Below, piece after piece: positions 52,961 to 64,000 of a stretch of 64,000 bases of DNA (within the stretch, counting starts at the first letter, position 1; every line of letters begins with the position of its first letter). The stretch comes from Symbiodinium natans (taxonomy: Eukaryota; Sar; Dinophyceae; Suessiales; Symbiodiniaceae), in assembly GCA_905221605.1 (NCBI GenBank), contig CAJNDS010002590.1, forward strand, positions 869,918-933,917, read 5' to 3'. The position numbers were made by a program, and so were the translations under genes. The notes beneath the pieces are model-generated. The model was given only the letters and a program-made list of their open reading frames with translations, was not told the origin of the DNA and did no database searches.

Positions 52961-55007
52961 CTTGGACAGGCGCCGGGTCTGCACAAAGAGCCAAAAACAG
53001 CACTCCAACAGTGCAGGAAAGGCACCCTCAGCTACCTTCAAGCCTGCGAAGCTGCGAAGGGCTCAGTTGTGCCCGGAAAGCCCTTGACACAAGGAAGTCT
53101 CTTTGGGAGCCTGGAGACATCACTCCCAACTGCTCCAAGCTCCATCCAAGCTGCATCCTCGAAGCGGTTCCATACAGACTGCAGACGCGCCATGTCCACA
53201 CCTAAGACAGCGGGAGAGGCGGGGCTTATGCCAATGCTTAGAGTGCGAAGTCGCCGCACATGCTGCATTCCACATGCCATGTGCCATGTGCTGAAAGAAG
53301 AGTGTGCCTTTTGTGTGGTTTTTGTACCTTGCTGCAGGCATGACCTGGCCTGATAGGTGATGCGTCGACGGACTCCCAAACACTACGAGAAAAACACTGC
53401 GAGCTTGGAAGCTGGGCTCAAAGCACCTTACCCCGCCAACCTCAGCCAATGAGCCCTAAGCCCGAACGTGTGTTGAGAAGCACTGGGCTTCCGGGATTCT
53501 GAAGCAAGCGGCCACATTTCAAGGTGCTGAGCTCTTCCTCCGCTGCCTGCGATATAGGGTCGATGCAACATCCTTTTGGGTTTCTCGCGGATTGCATGAT
53601 GTCTTTGGCAGGAGAGGTGCTAGGAGCGATGATTATCGGACTCACTCCCCTCAAAGGGGGTGATGCGACCTTGTGGGTGGGAGGTGGGGTAGGGTGGGGG
53701 CCATCTTCGTGCTGGCATTGGCCCTTTGACCCTTAAATTCTCAAACCATCTCAATAAACTCCCCAACCCTCCAGTACATGGCACCCAGCAGGGCTCCTCA
53801 TCTGACGCGGAGCTCGGCGGGGTTGCCGCCTGCATCCCCCCAAGCCCCAAGCATCTCTTGCAAAAGCGCTGAAATATGGAGCCACCTCAGTGCTCTAGGA
53901 AAGTTGCACTCCACCTTGGTATCCGAAACTCCCTCCCCACAGTCCCCACAGCGTAGTGAGACACTCCGAAGCTTTCGAAAGAACCCTCCAGGGCCCCTCC
54001 TGGGCACTGCTGATCTCCTTCAGTTGACCTCTCAGCACACGGCACTGACTGTTCATACAGGATTTATACACTCTCTACGTCCTCAGACCCCGTCTGCGTT
54101 CCCAGCCAAGCAAAACAGACATCAAAACACACATCAAAAACACCTACTGATGATGCGATTTGGTGGCTGCGCACGGACTTGGCGATGGCATCCATGCCTC
54201 ACGGCACTGGGGCTGTCCCTTCTCGGGTTCTCCATGACAAACACACCGGCTTCTGGCAAAGAATTCAATGCTGAAACTGCGAGCTGTCTGCCCGCCAGCA
54301 GCTCGATTCAACAGCACGTGAGGAGATGCAGGTTCGGAACGTCGGGGCATGCAGTCATTTAGGACATAACACCAAAAAAGCCCTTTGGCCTCTCGCAGAC
54401 CCAGCTCGCGCAGGTGAGTCGGCACTCTCTCCTGTCTGGGCCTGTCATTAAGTTGTTGGCGTAGTGAAACAAGTTCTCATCGTTGAACAGTTGGTGAAGA
54501 AATTAAGAAATCAAGATGTGAAAAGGGAAGCCAAGGCCAAAACACAAAACAAACAGGACTGCTTGTGGGGTTGAGACAGGGTACAGGGAACAGGCCACAC
54601 TTGAATCGGCCAGCCCAATGGGTGGACCCGAACTTTGCCAACACGAAACGCACGTACAACGGGAACCCTCCGCCATGGGCCACGCATTCGGGAAAAGACT
54701 CAATCAGCCCTGGCCTTGAGAAGCTTCGGCACGCCAACGCCATCCGTAAGGCTGCGGCGCTTGGTGGACTTGGCAAGAGCAGTTGCGGGCTTTCTTTTTT
54801 TAGCTGTGCTCATGTACCCGGATGCTGAAACTCCGCTCTCCAAGCAGGACGAGGTCGAGAAGAAAGGAGCATGGATTCAGAGCTTTAATAAGGGGGTTCC
54901 CGGGCGGGCTCGAATGGACCTCAAGCTCTCTGCAAGAATCTTGCAGGACTCGTAAACTAGAGATGGTGGTCGGCTTACCATACCAGCTTGATTGTTATAC
55001 ACTTAAC
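52961..55007. other. Host DNA without a recognised gene
   Basis: Nothing supportable; chance frames only. Confidence 0.35.
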
Positions 55008-55082
55008 AGCAACCTCTGCCAGGAACCGCAGCTGGGACGCGGTGGAGAGTGCGATGAGATCCCGCAGCTCTTTCTCCGCATC
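55008..55082 (-). CDS. Possible helical exon
   Basis: After a CGAG acceptor reads DAEKELRDLIALSTASQLRF then LAEVA to a GT donor (GTTAAG). The composition is strongly helical and protein-like, but no family motif is present. Confidence 0.35.
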
Positions 55083-55291
55083 CTCGGGCATTGGGCTGCC
55101 CCAGAAACAACCCCCCTCTCCAAGAAGCTTGTCGACGGTTCAGGGTCCTGGACATGGATTCCGGGCTGATGATCACGAGGCAAAATCGGTCAATTCGGTC
55201 CAGCCGAGTCAACCCCTCTCATATGGCTCTGAGGGCTCTCAGCTATGTGCCCACGTGCCTGCGCGTCATCTGGCAGCGATGGGCAGCTTAC

Positions 55292-55371
55292 AGCCGGAGA
55301 GTCGTTGACCTCTTCAACGAGGCTCATGATTTCAACTTGGGCTATGCGCTGAGCAACCTCAGGCCGCGAAG
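55292..55371 (-). CDS. Possible exon with splice-like borders on both strands
   Basis: Minus strand: TTACAG acceptor, SRPEVAQRIAQVEIMSLVEE then VNDSPA, GTAAGC donor. The plus strand of the same segment also has TTACAG before and GTAAGTA after, so the strand is ambiguous. The minus reading is preferred because the neighbouring exons are on that strand. Confidence 0.3.
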
Positions 55372-58300
55372 CTGTAAGTACGCAAAGCAAAGCATGGAAA
55401 GATTGCAGGTGGAGGGCAAATGCAGGCATGCCAGCGATTGCTTCTTCCCTCGTGTCCAAACCACCCTGGCCCAGCGGGGTGCAAAAAACCATCTCTTCCA
55501 ACAAACCCTTACATCTCGTGCGCTCCGCATGCCCAATGCCTGCCCCATGTCGACAAACCTCGCCCAGGAGCAATATTCTTGGTTTACTGTCGAGGGCTTT
55601 CGGGTTAGGGCGTGGTAGAGCAGCTCCGACAGGCGATAAGTTCGCTGTTGGCTTGGGGGGCTTTACGCGCGTGGCTTGTGCAAAGCTTGGACGAGAAGAT
55701 ACTCATAGCCGATACCAACAAAACGGCCAGGAGACTATAAGAGCTTGACTTCCCTCCGCTCTTCAGCAACATTCCCGACTTCTACCAATTCTGAGCGACA
55801 ATCTGTACTGCCACGCAAACCTAGGATCCAGTGCTATGAGTGCAACAATAAAACTACACTTCAAAGCTGCCTCCAGCACTCTCCAGCAAAGAGGAGAGGG
55901 GGGGGGTGGGGCCTTAACATCCCCCCCTCCCTACCCCTCCCTACCCCCAATTTGTGCCACGCATTCGTTGGGGCTTCGGCTTTGGCTCGACGCGCCACAG
56001 CGGGATCTGCTCCTTGACTTGAAGCCACCGCGATGTTCTCAAGGCTTCTCAAGGTTTTTCGTTCATGGTCACCAAAATATGGGTGTCGCCGGCTTTCGTT
56101 CGCAAATTCCAAAACAGACTCTATAGCAGTAGAAGGCCGGGTAGTTTCGGCACATCCTCATGTTACATTTTCGGTGTCATGTCCTAAATCAAACTCGAGA
56201 AAGCAGCGGATGCAGCGAAAATCCAAGTTGTGCGGCAGCTACACATGCAGGCTCCTGCATGCAATGCTGTGCACATTGCAAACATTTCACTTCTTATGAA
56301 ACAGTTAGATTCACAACGCAAAGCTTATCTCAAACCCTGCTTTGGGCATGGCCCGCAACCCTTGACCGTGATACGCTCACACTCGCAAGAGAGCTTCAAG
56401 GTCCTTCAGCGCCCCCCGGCGACCCACTCTCAGCCCGCCCATGGACATGCGTCGTCGCGACGGGCCCTGGCAGAGGGCGTAAGAAATCCTGAAGTCCTGA
56501 AGCCCTTGTGTCTTGAGAAAGAGCTTCTTTTGTTTCCACCATTTGTACCCCCTACCCCCCCCCCCCCCCTACCCTCAAAGCATTTTTCAGACCTTGGGAC
56601 CATCCCGAAGTGGCCTTCCGAGTCCGACTGCCACTGCGGCTCCCGGCGCGGCTGCTGGGCGTGCCTGCAGAGGCCGGTCGAGCAGACGGTGCACCTGACG
56701 GGGCTTCGGAGTTCGGGAGCACTTCAGGTTCCGGGCCTTTGGTGGCTTGAGAGAATCTTAGGGGTGTTGGTGCGACTCGCATACACGTAGGCAAAAGCCA
56801 GTTCCTGCATATCTGTCAAGCTCTACAGGCTGCAGCAGTCACACCTTCTGCGCGGGTGGGGCATGGGAAGTCTTTTCGAAGCTTAGCGGCGTTTGTTAAT
56901 TGGCTCCCTCTAGGTTGCGCAAAAAAGTGAACGTGCCCGTCGCTCCATTTTGCCAGAAGTCTTGGTCGCTCGTCTCGAGCTGGTTCTCGGGGATTCCAAG
57001 AGTGCAGCAGTGGCGCAACGACTCTTTGCAGCCCTGAGCCCTATGCCCTGTGCCCGATAAGAACCGAAGAAACAACCCTTCCCGTGCACAATAGTGCCAA
57101 CCACAGCACCTGTCATCATTGCAGCCCCAGCAACATGTAACCGATCGTACTATTCCTTAGCAATATGTGTTTGTACTACCGATTTATACTCAATGTCCAC
57201 GTAGAGAGTTTGAGGTATCTGATTCATTACGTTTTGTTGCGAACACTGAAATCACTCAAAGTGTGCTGGTCTTGTGCCGTTCATCCAAAATATGCTCCCG
57301 ATGTAGCTTGATCTTAGACCCACTGAACACAATAAAACATGTCATGTGCACGTATACCTAACTACTGTCGTCTTGCTTGTTGTGCAAAACGATACGATCT
57401 ATCTGAGCACATTCTTCGATATTCCGCAAGGCTGCATGTACTATAGTGCGCTTGTGCCACGCTTTCATGTGGCGTAATACAGAGCGAAAAAGAGAGTTCT
57501 TAAAACTAAAGCGCTCTGAACTCTGGACTTCCTGATGTAAATTCCCCCTTAAAGGTCTCGGCACATCTTTATAAAACTGACCTTGCAAGTTGCAACTTTC
57601 GGAGTCTGCATTGCAATGCTGGGCCGAACTGTGGGAGGTTTGTGGCGTAGCCTTCCGAACGGTCCCACAGATTCCGTGGCGGCATGGTAGGAAACAAGCC
57701 AGTGACGAATGAACGGGGGGACGAGTCATAAGAGGAACAGTCCATTAGAACCTAGCGAACCTTACGCAGCACTCCCCGTCACCTCGAAACCTCTTGAACC
57801 GGAGGGACGTGGTTGCAAGTAAGGCCCCAGAAAGATCACAGGGTGGTGTACGGATTGAGGACTCCTTTACGTTTGTAGAGGTCCATTGGTCCAGAGCGGC
57901 GGCTTCAAGGAAGCGTGATTCCATTGTTTTAGATTTTACAGAACACTCCAAGACACAGCCTTAAACTGTAGTCATGTAGTTCCAAGAGTTCAATGGAGAA
58001 TTAACAGTAACTACGTTCTTTTTTGGCTGCGTGCCACCAAAAGAGTTTCCTGCCGTTGCTGGACTGGGCGGCTGCAATCTGAAGCGAAGACCCTGAACCC
58101 TGTTAACAATGACTTCGCATTATTCCGGGCAACCTTGTCAATAAAGGGAGTCTGAAGTAAATCTTCGAACTACGCATACATGGCCGGTAGTTTTTTTAAG
58201 CGGGAGCAAGATTACGTCAAACCCTCAACCGGAAGGCTCGCAGTCTACACGAAACCCCAGCGGCACTCAACTTTATCTCGAAATCCCCAAGAAAACTACG

Positions 58301-61055
58301 GTTTCCAGCCTCTGCTGAATTGCTCGATTCTGCACTTATGAAGCCCCTGTACGATCCGGACGTGTGCCAGTGTGCCATGCAGATAAGAAGTGGGTACGCT
58401 GGAGTTGCTTTTGCTTAAGGCTTAAGGCTTCGGGATGCCAGATACTGGGTTGATCTCATGCCTGGAGCTCAAGGACACAGGCTCTCCGGGGAGGTTGGAG
58501 AATTGAAAGTGTAGATTTTTTGCAACAGATCTAGACGAGTGATACCATGACCAGATGCTTCACTCGACATAAAGGAAGCGCGTGTAAGAAACATGGGGTT
58601 GCCTGCACCTAGCACGACCTACACAATGCAAGACGCGCGGCAGACTGCTTGGTCTTTCACTTGACCAGACCCTGCTTCAGACTAAGGGGCTCATTGTCGT
58701 TGGCGCAGAGATCGAGCAAACGCAAAGTGTGCAATCCCACGGCTCCGCAAAAAGATCTGGCACTCTCCTCCGTGTTCAAGACCTCGATGCAAGTTTCACT
58801 GGCGCACTCGTCTGTATACTGGGAGCGGATCCGTTGATAGAAAGAGCCTTACGCATCGCAGGGGGGTTTTAATCGGGGGTTCCCATGATGAGGTGTCTTA
58901 CTGTGGGGAATCTGGGTGGCCTCTACTTTGGATTCTGGTGTGTGTTCTTACGAATTACCCATGAGCACGGGGAACCAAGCAGCACAAGCACGTCATCGCG
59001 AGCATCGCTCAACTAAGGTTTCAAGGCAAGCCCTATACAGTGCTGACAATGGCCGTCCACACTGTGGCCGTCCGCACGGTCGAAACGATGCCTCGCAGCA
59101 GAAGGCTGGAACACGGAGCCGAGCGCCAGCAACGGGCATGCGGATGTCGCAAAATTGACGGGGGGACATGCAACCATGTCTTACTATCTCGCAGCTGTAG
59201 GTTTGTCTTTGTTGTGCCACCGGACTCCATTAGCAGGTGCAGCCGACCAGAGGTCACCTAATATAGGGTTTACGGTGGGGGTTTGCGCGGTCCAACTCGG
59301 ACATGCCGGGCAGCCGAGGATTCTGCATCAATTCGGCATAGAGGTTGAGAGCTTTGGCGGGTCTTCGGGTCTCTCTGCTAGTAGGAGGAGAGGCTTAGTG
59401 GGGGCTGTGTGAAGCTCAGTCATGCTTCAGACCCCTAGAGTGGTAGAGAACCGTAGAGCTTGCTTCAGCCATCCTCATGGTCCTCCAGTTGCATACCTCT
59501 TTTGTACACAACACCCCCCCATCAGCTGTGTGAGACCCAACTATGAAACAGGTGCAGAAGATGTGGGATGCCCACTCGAACTCCACTGATTCATAATGTA
59601 TATTGCTGCCTGCTGGTGGGCCCGATTGGCACTCAAGCAGGACAACAATCACCAACTGGAACAGATTTCTGACACCCGCTGCTTGTGCCATGGTGGATTG
59701 GCAAGAGCTCCACAACTAAACCTAGGATATACAGGGCTCATGGAAACCAGGGGCAGGCAGAACCCCGTTGCACTGTGCCAGAGTGGCAGGCAATGTTTTC
59801 GAAAGACACGGCGCCAATGTCTTCCAGCAACATGTTTCGGTGTTAAACCTCTCAGCGGCAAGAGTACGACTTGCAGATTTACACTGCAGCATCCCAGAAC
59901 TCAGAAAGCTACGGAAGCCATGACAAGGCTGAACATTGAAGCCTTGCAACGTGATAGCCCAGCGAGAAATCTGGGAAGCCTACTTTCGACATGAGCGTAC
60001 AGGAGCAAGATCGTATGGTAGCATGTCTGAAGTTGCTGGAAGACACTGCGCACACCCCACCCTGAGCAATGGCCCCCCGCATCCCTCAGAAAGCACATGT
60101 CTCTTAAGACTCTGTTATTCCCGAAACCCTTTCAACCCTTTCCCAGGCGGGTGCTGGGACCTTCGGAGGTCAACTGGTGGAGAGGACTACCGCGGCTTTG
60201 TTTTCGACTGTTTTCAGTCCCGCGCCTTCCCCCGCCAGGCACACCCACCGTGACCCAAAGCAGAATTGCAGCAATGTCGACAGCTGGGTTGGGCCACTCT
60301 GTGCTGGATACGGTCTCTCACTTTTAATATGTTCTTGCAGACAAATCGGTAGTGCGAGGAGCGCTCTGAACTGGCTCGGATGTGCTTCATGAGCGCCCCC
60401 TCCCTCTCATCCTTTAGGGGCATGACTCAAAACAGCTCATCTTCTCAGCGTGGTGCTCTGGAGTTGTGTCCTCCCCCCCCTTCCACTCCCTCTGCATTAT
60501 CTCTTCATTGTCTTCTTCTACTTCTTCTGCTGTTCTCGCTTTCTTTGTCTTTGTCTCTCACGGGGCCTGGGGGCTCTCTCTCACTACTTCTCTTGCTTGC
60601 AAAGCTCTTCTCTGCCTCTCTCCCTCTTCGTCTCAGGAGGATCCAGCGCTGCTTGTCCCAACCTCTGCCAGTCGACCCTATCTGCCCACTGCGAGTGCTC
60701 GTCGATGGCTTTGGACACCTTACACCTTTGCAGCTCAATTCAAAAAAAAGGGGGACGGAGACACAGGGTAAGCATGCATATTCTTGAGAGATTCCCGTCC
60801 TGACTGCATGAGTTGCAGCAGCAGCAGCAGCAGTCAGTCACTGCATCTTCTGGTGCGTTCGGTGTTTCGGAGAATATGGCTATGGGCTGTAGACGTGTCA
60901 CGTCTTTTGCTGAACTTCTTTTCACTGTCTCGACATGTTGTACCAGGTTGTTTATGAACGCTTTTTCCAAAACTATGTTGCATTCTTTCCCATCCCGTGA
61001 CTTGAACTCGGAAGACGAAATCACCACAACTTTCACCACTTAAGCCCCTGCTTGC
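55372..61055. other. Host DNA without a recognised gene
   Basis: An AT-richer part (about 57,100-58,600) holds two adjacent minus-strand open frames (57,358-57,729 and 57,745-57,951) of unknown nature. A (CAG)n tract lies at 60,815-60,833. A minus-strand open stretch at 60,740-61,039 (FKSRDGKECNIVLEKAFINN) adjoins the ankyrin exon but has no motif. Confidence 0.35.
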
Positions 61056-61163
61056 AGGTCTCCTTCCATCGCCCGTGGCTCAGCAGCTCCAGCATCACCA
61101 CGGACACCCCCAACTGCTCCAGCTTTGTCACCTCGAGCTTTGCGTAGTCCAGCGGTGTCAAGC
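61056..61163 (-). CDS. Ankyrin-repeat exon
   Basis: After a TGAG acceptor reads LTPLDYAKLEVTKLEQLGVS then a hydrophobic helix VVMLELLSHG to a GC donor (GCAAGC). TPLDYAK is the start of an ankyrin repeat. It joins in phase to the 61,736-61,877 exon, giving DAQGRILG + LTPLDYA. Confidence 0.62.
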
Positions 61164-61735
61164 CTCAGTTAGGGGGTGTCCGAACAAAGGGGGTTTACCC
61201 CCCTTTTTAGGGGGTTTCTTGAAGGGCATTCTGGGAAATACCTCTGAGTATCTCTGAGTTGCTCGGAGCTCCTTGAGTCACTTTAGTCTCTGTGGCTTGG
61301 GGGCTGCAAGCCAGGCAGAGGTGAAAAGGGGAAAGTACCGATTTAAAAAGGGAAGATCATCGTTCGATCTCCTGAAGCCCCTGCAAAGCTCCCTGGGCCG
61401 AACCTGAAGATCCCTGGTGGGACTTCGCTAGGTTTGGCTGTTCTCCGCAACTCGCCCTACACCCTAAACCGCCATAAACACTAAGCCCCTAACTGGCACC
61501 CCTGAACGCAGCAAACTCAATTTTCAGCAAACTCCAAACTCTAAACCCTGCACCTGCTTCTTGGGAAAGCACACCATCGCTCTTTTGTATACTATGAGCT
61601 CGGGGGAGCACAGCTGCTTCAATCCCAGCAACTAAGAGTGACTGACGTGCAGGGTTGTTTAGATTTGATGGGTTCTTCGAGTTAAGCTTATGCAACTGTG
61701 TATCCGGAATGCACCGTGAAGCCTAAAGCTCTTGC
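61164..61735. other. Intron between ankyrin exons
   Basis: Bounded by GC donor (GCAAGA) and AG acceptor as defined by the joined ankyrin reading. It includes scattered CCCTAAA-like units near 61,460-61,550. Confidence 0.5.
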
Positions 61736-61877
61736 CGAGGATGCGGCCTTGTGCGTCTGTAACACTTGGGTCGGCCCGAAACTTCAGCAGCGCCGCCACC
61801 GCAGCTGTGTTGCCAGCACGAACAGCCAGATGCAAAGGCGTCACCCAATCATCACCACCTCTGACATGGAGCGCTGG
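61736..61877 (-). CDS. Ankyrin-repeat exon
   Basis: Between an ACAG acceptor and a GC donor. Reads DDWVTPLHLAVRAGNTAAVA then ALLKFRADPSVTDAQGR, an almost complete ankyrin repeat (TPLHLA, AAVAALL, GADP-like turn) and the start of the next. Ankyrin repeats mediate protein binding. Same strand as the phosphatase exons 15 kb further along. Confidence 0.75.
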
Positions 61878-62533
61878 CTGTATTTTACGCCCGAAGTCAG
61901 TAATTAAGAGACATGGCACCAACCGGTAGCCACACAAAGAATGGTGCAGGTTTCAACTGTGCCGTTCGGACACGCGGACTAGCTGGCGACATCCTGACTG
62001 GCAAGACAGCGCCCACATCTCCGAAACACAGCGCCGCAACCTGGAGCGGCCTGGAGCGATCAGCTCCTCTTTGGAACCCGGAAGCCGCTTCACTGAGGGC
62101 CGGCCCTAAGCCATCTGCGCTACCCTCTTAAGTACTCCCCAGCCCTTTTCCACACTCCCCCCCCAAAAAAAAATATGTAAACATATATGTATATATATTA
62201 TATCTGTATACACATATATATTTATATATTACATATAAATAAAGGCATAACTATGTATACATATATATATCATCTTAGAATAGTAATCATCATAGTAACA
62301 ATAACAGTAATAAGAATAATAATTGTAATAAAAGTAAACAAACCTCTCACAACTGACAACTGCCTTGGAGATTGGGATCGGCCCCAGCTCTCAGAAGCCC
62401 CATCCTCAGCGAAAGAGAAGAACGCAGGGGGGGGCCTTCATTCCCTGAAGCCGGCGCCTGGGTGACTTAGGCAAAGCATGCGTCTCAAGCTGTGGAGCTG
62501 AGAGCTGAGGTGAGTTTCAGGGAAGTTGCATCG

Positions 62534-62568
<35 letters not shown>

Positions 62569-62973
62569 TAGGGGGCGCGGTAGTGCAGAAAGAAGAGAGA
62601 GTGCCTACCTGAAACTGTCCTAGGCATCGCCGCGCAGACCTCAACTCTATCTTTCTGCCGGCATGTCAAACTTGTGACACTGTGTGTTCGAACATCGAGA
62701 GCACATGATGCCAAACCTCGGCATTCAGCATGCTTTTTTTACGAGCAGCAAGAGCCCCGAACAAGAAAGCTGTGCGCCACAAGAACCCTTTGGAACCCCT
62801 TTGGCTAAATCAACGCGCTTCGAACACCTCGAGCCCCAACAACGCGAAGCAGCACGGAACCTGGAAGGGGCTGCTTGGGGTGGGGCGGCTTTAAGGATTC
62901 CGAACTCCACGCTGGGCCAAGAAGAACCTCACATGCTCCCGAGGAGCAAACTCTCTGTGTGACAAGGGCTTGC
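61878..62973. other. Intronic host DNA with AT-rich microsatellite and long C-run
   Basis: No gene recognised. AT-rich simple sequence at about 62,172-62,340 and a 35-base C-run at 62,534-62,568. Confidence 0.5.
62534..62568. repeat. Homopolymer C-run (35 nt), longest of many
   Basis: Other C or G runs of 13-30 nt occur at 15,785-15,799, 15,859-15,873, 17,878-17,903, 22,482-22,494, 28,157-28,173, 28,721-28,735, 45,083-45,098, 51,434-51,452 and 63,428-63,457. All lie in host DNA, none in the viral element. Confidence 0.9.
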
Positions 62974-63049
62974 AGCCAAGACGTGCAGCGCAGTCATGCC
63001 TTCCTTAGTTTCGCGAAACAAAGGTTTCGTTGACGTCCGCCTCTCTGAG
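62974..63049 (-). CDS. Ankyrin-repeat exon with an internal 1-nt frame break
   Basis: After a CTAG acceptor reads LREADVNETFVSRN, then one frame over TKEGMTALHVLA up to a GC donor (GCAAGC). The two parts together make an ankyrin repeat (ADVN ... G-x-TALHVLA), so one base seems missing near the AACTAAGG stretch. This is either a sequencing error or a lesion. Same strand as the next ankyrin exons. Confidence 0.5.
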
Positions 63050-63425
63050 CTAGCATAGACGCTTCTCCATGCATGGACACTGCGCGCCGCAAGTGTGAAA
63101 TCGCATGTCTTGGACATACACACCACAAGCCCTGAGCTAGTGCCTGAAACATCACCAGCATTTTTGTGAAACCTCATGAAGCCCTGCATGCCACTCTCCC
63201 AACAAAAGCACAAGCGATAAGTGCAAGACGTGGCGGCCTCGGTTTGGACATCCACCGAGCTGAAATCGTCACCAGAAAGTACGGAAGCGTGCAGCAGAGC
63301 CTGCGCAAGGTGCTGCACATGCCTTCCTCGAGTGACTGTAGAGGAGTTTAAGGAGTCAGTCCCAGACGGGCACCCAAACCACTGTGACTCGTCTTCGACT
63401 TTGTTGTTTTACAGAAAGCCTCTAC

Positions 63426-63457
<32 letters not shown>

Positions 63458-64000
63458 TGAGAACAAAAAAGAAACACAGGGCCTTCAATGGCATTGGCAT
63501 CTCCTGGGCTTGGATCTCCTTGCCGATCGCCCCGCAAACCTGGGCCACCTGAGAATTTCGGATTCGGGAAGGCGGCCGGAGTCTTTTGGGAGCATTCTTC
63601 GACACCACTACCGGATGTGAGTCGACCGCATGGTCTGTTCACTCCCACCCCCGCTCACCTCACCCCACCAGCCCAAACAGGCTGTCAGCGCATGTCACAT
63701 TAGCCTTCTGCTGGAGAGACACCTGCGACCTCCCATACTCTTTTCTTCTACTTGTGGTGCCTGAGACCTTTGCGTGGACCACGTAACCTTTGGACCATGA
63801 GCGGCATGGGTCAGAGCTGGGAGGAGGACCTGTGGCATAAGCCATGGGCCTGTGGGTAAACTAAGCCCGCCCATCCCAGATAAAAAGAAAAAACACGTGA
63901 ACAGCAATAGAAGAATGTCTTCGACTTTTGGGGTTTAGGGTTTAAACAAGGATGTTCCTAAGGCACAACACAACAATCGAAACCTTCACAATCTGAAGTA
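63050..64000. other. Host DNA to the right window edge
   Basis: No gene recognised. A 30-base C-run at 63,428-63,457 and a TTTAGGG-type stretch at 63,929-63,944. Confidence 0.4.

Noticed and set aside
59275-59412. Plus-strand frame with VQLGHAGQ resembling the N-terminus of a tubulin
   Set aside because: Only eight residues match; the following sequence lacks tubulin conservation and no further tubulin exon was found.
1-64000. CRISPR arrays, bacterial operons, tRNA or rRNA genes
   Set aside because: No regularly spaced repeats, ribosomal sequence or convincing tRNA cloverleaf was noticed; the content is viral and eukaryotic.

Overview
The window joins two very different kinds of DNA. Positions 1 to about 15,500 are AT-rich, compactly coded and virus-like. 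Positions from about 15,900 to 64,000 are GC-richer and sparsely coded. They carry long poly-C/poly-G tracts, interstitial TTTAGGG-type repeats, and tiny exons joined by GT, GC and apparently GA splice donors. The donors, the EF-hand-rich phosphatase and the telomere-type repeats point to an alga, most likely a dinoflagellate or close relative. That assignment is inference; the sequence alone does not name a species.

Region 1 (1-15,500) is an endogenous polinton-like virus or virophage-like element, cut off by the left window edge. It carries a morphogenesis module: FtsK/HerA-type packaging ATPase (1060-1824), fibre with an S74-type self-cleaving chaperone (2086-4407), double jelly-roll major capsid protein (5061-6918), capsid-linked lipase (6933-7901), penton-like minor capsid protein (7945-8805) and several small virion-type proteins (8898-11,588). 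It also has a GIY-YIG endonuclease (4445-5007), a DDE (rve) integrase (12,078-13,004) and a right-hand block of four small genes, three with Cys/His zinc motifs. No DNA polymerase, helicase or maturation protease is visible. The copy is decaying: the ATPase has one in-frame TGA, and four other genes carry frameshifts. The fibre, lipase, penton and integrase genes are open.

The element has a coherent regulatory layout. Capsid-module and integrase genes mostly have TCTA 10-19 nt before the ATG in AT-rich sequence. The four right-hand genes instead share a long module (ATACTTAAAGAC...TATATTAAGAG) about 27 nt before the ATG. Perfect AT-rich hairpins sit at or just after many stop codons. TCTA promoters and hairpin transcript ends both recall giant viruses and their virophages, which suggests transcription by a co-infecting giant virus.

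Region 2 (about 15,940-64,000) is host DNA. On the minus strand I can follow exons of a PPP-family serine/threonine phosphatase (45.8 to 37.4 kb: GDFVDRG, NRGNHE, VVHGGL, LLWSD, PSKRGAG, MGNKAAV). Running on in the same direction are many EF-hand exons (34.6 to 15.95 kb). Several adjacent micro-exons join in frame across their introns to rebuild complete EF-hands, so this looks like a real, very intron-rich PPEF/RdgC-like gene of at least 30 kb. Ankyrin-repeat exons lie upstream on the same strand (61.0-63.1 kb) and may belong to the same gene or a neighbour. The viral element abuts the last recognisable EF-hand exon. The rest is intron or intergenic DNA with simple repeats.
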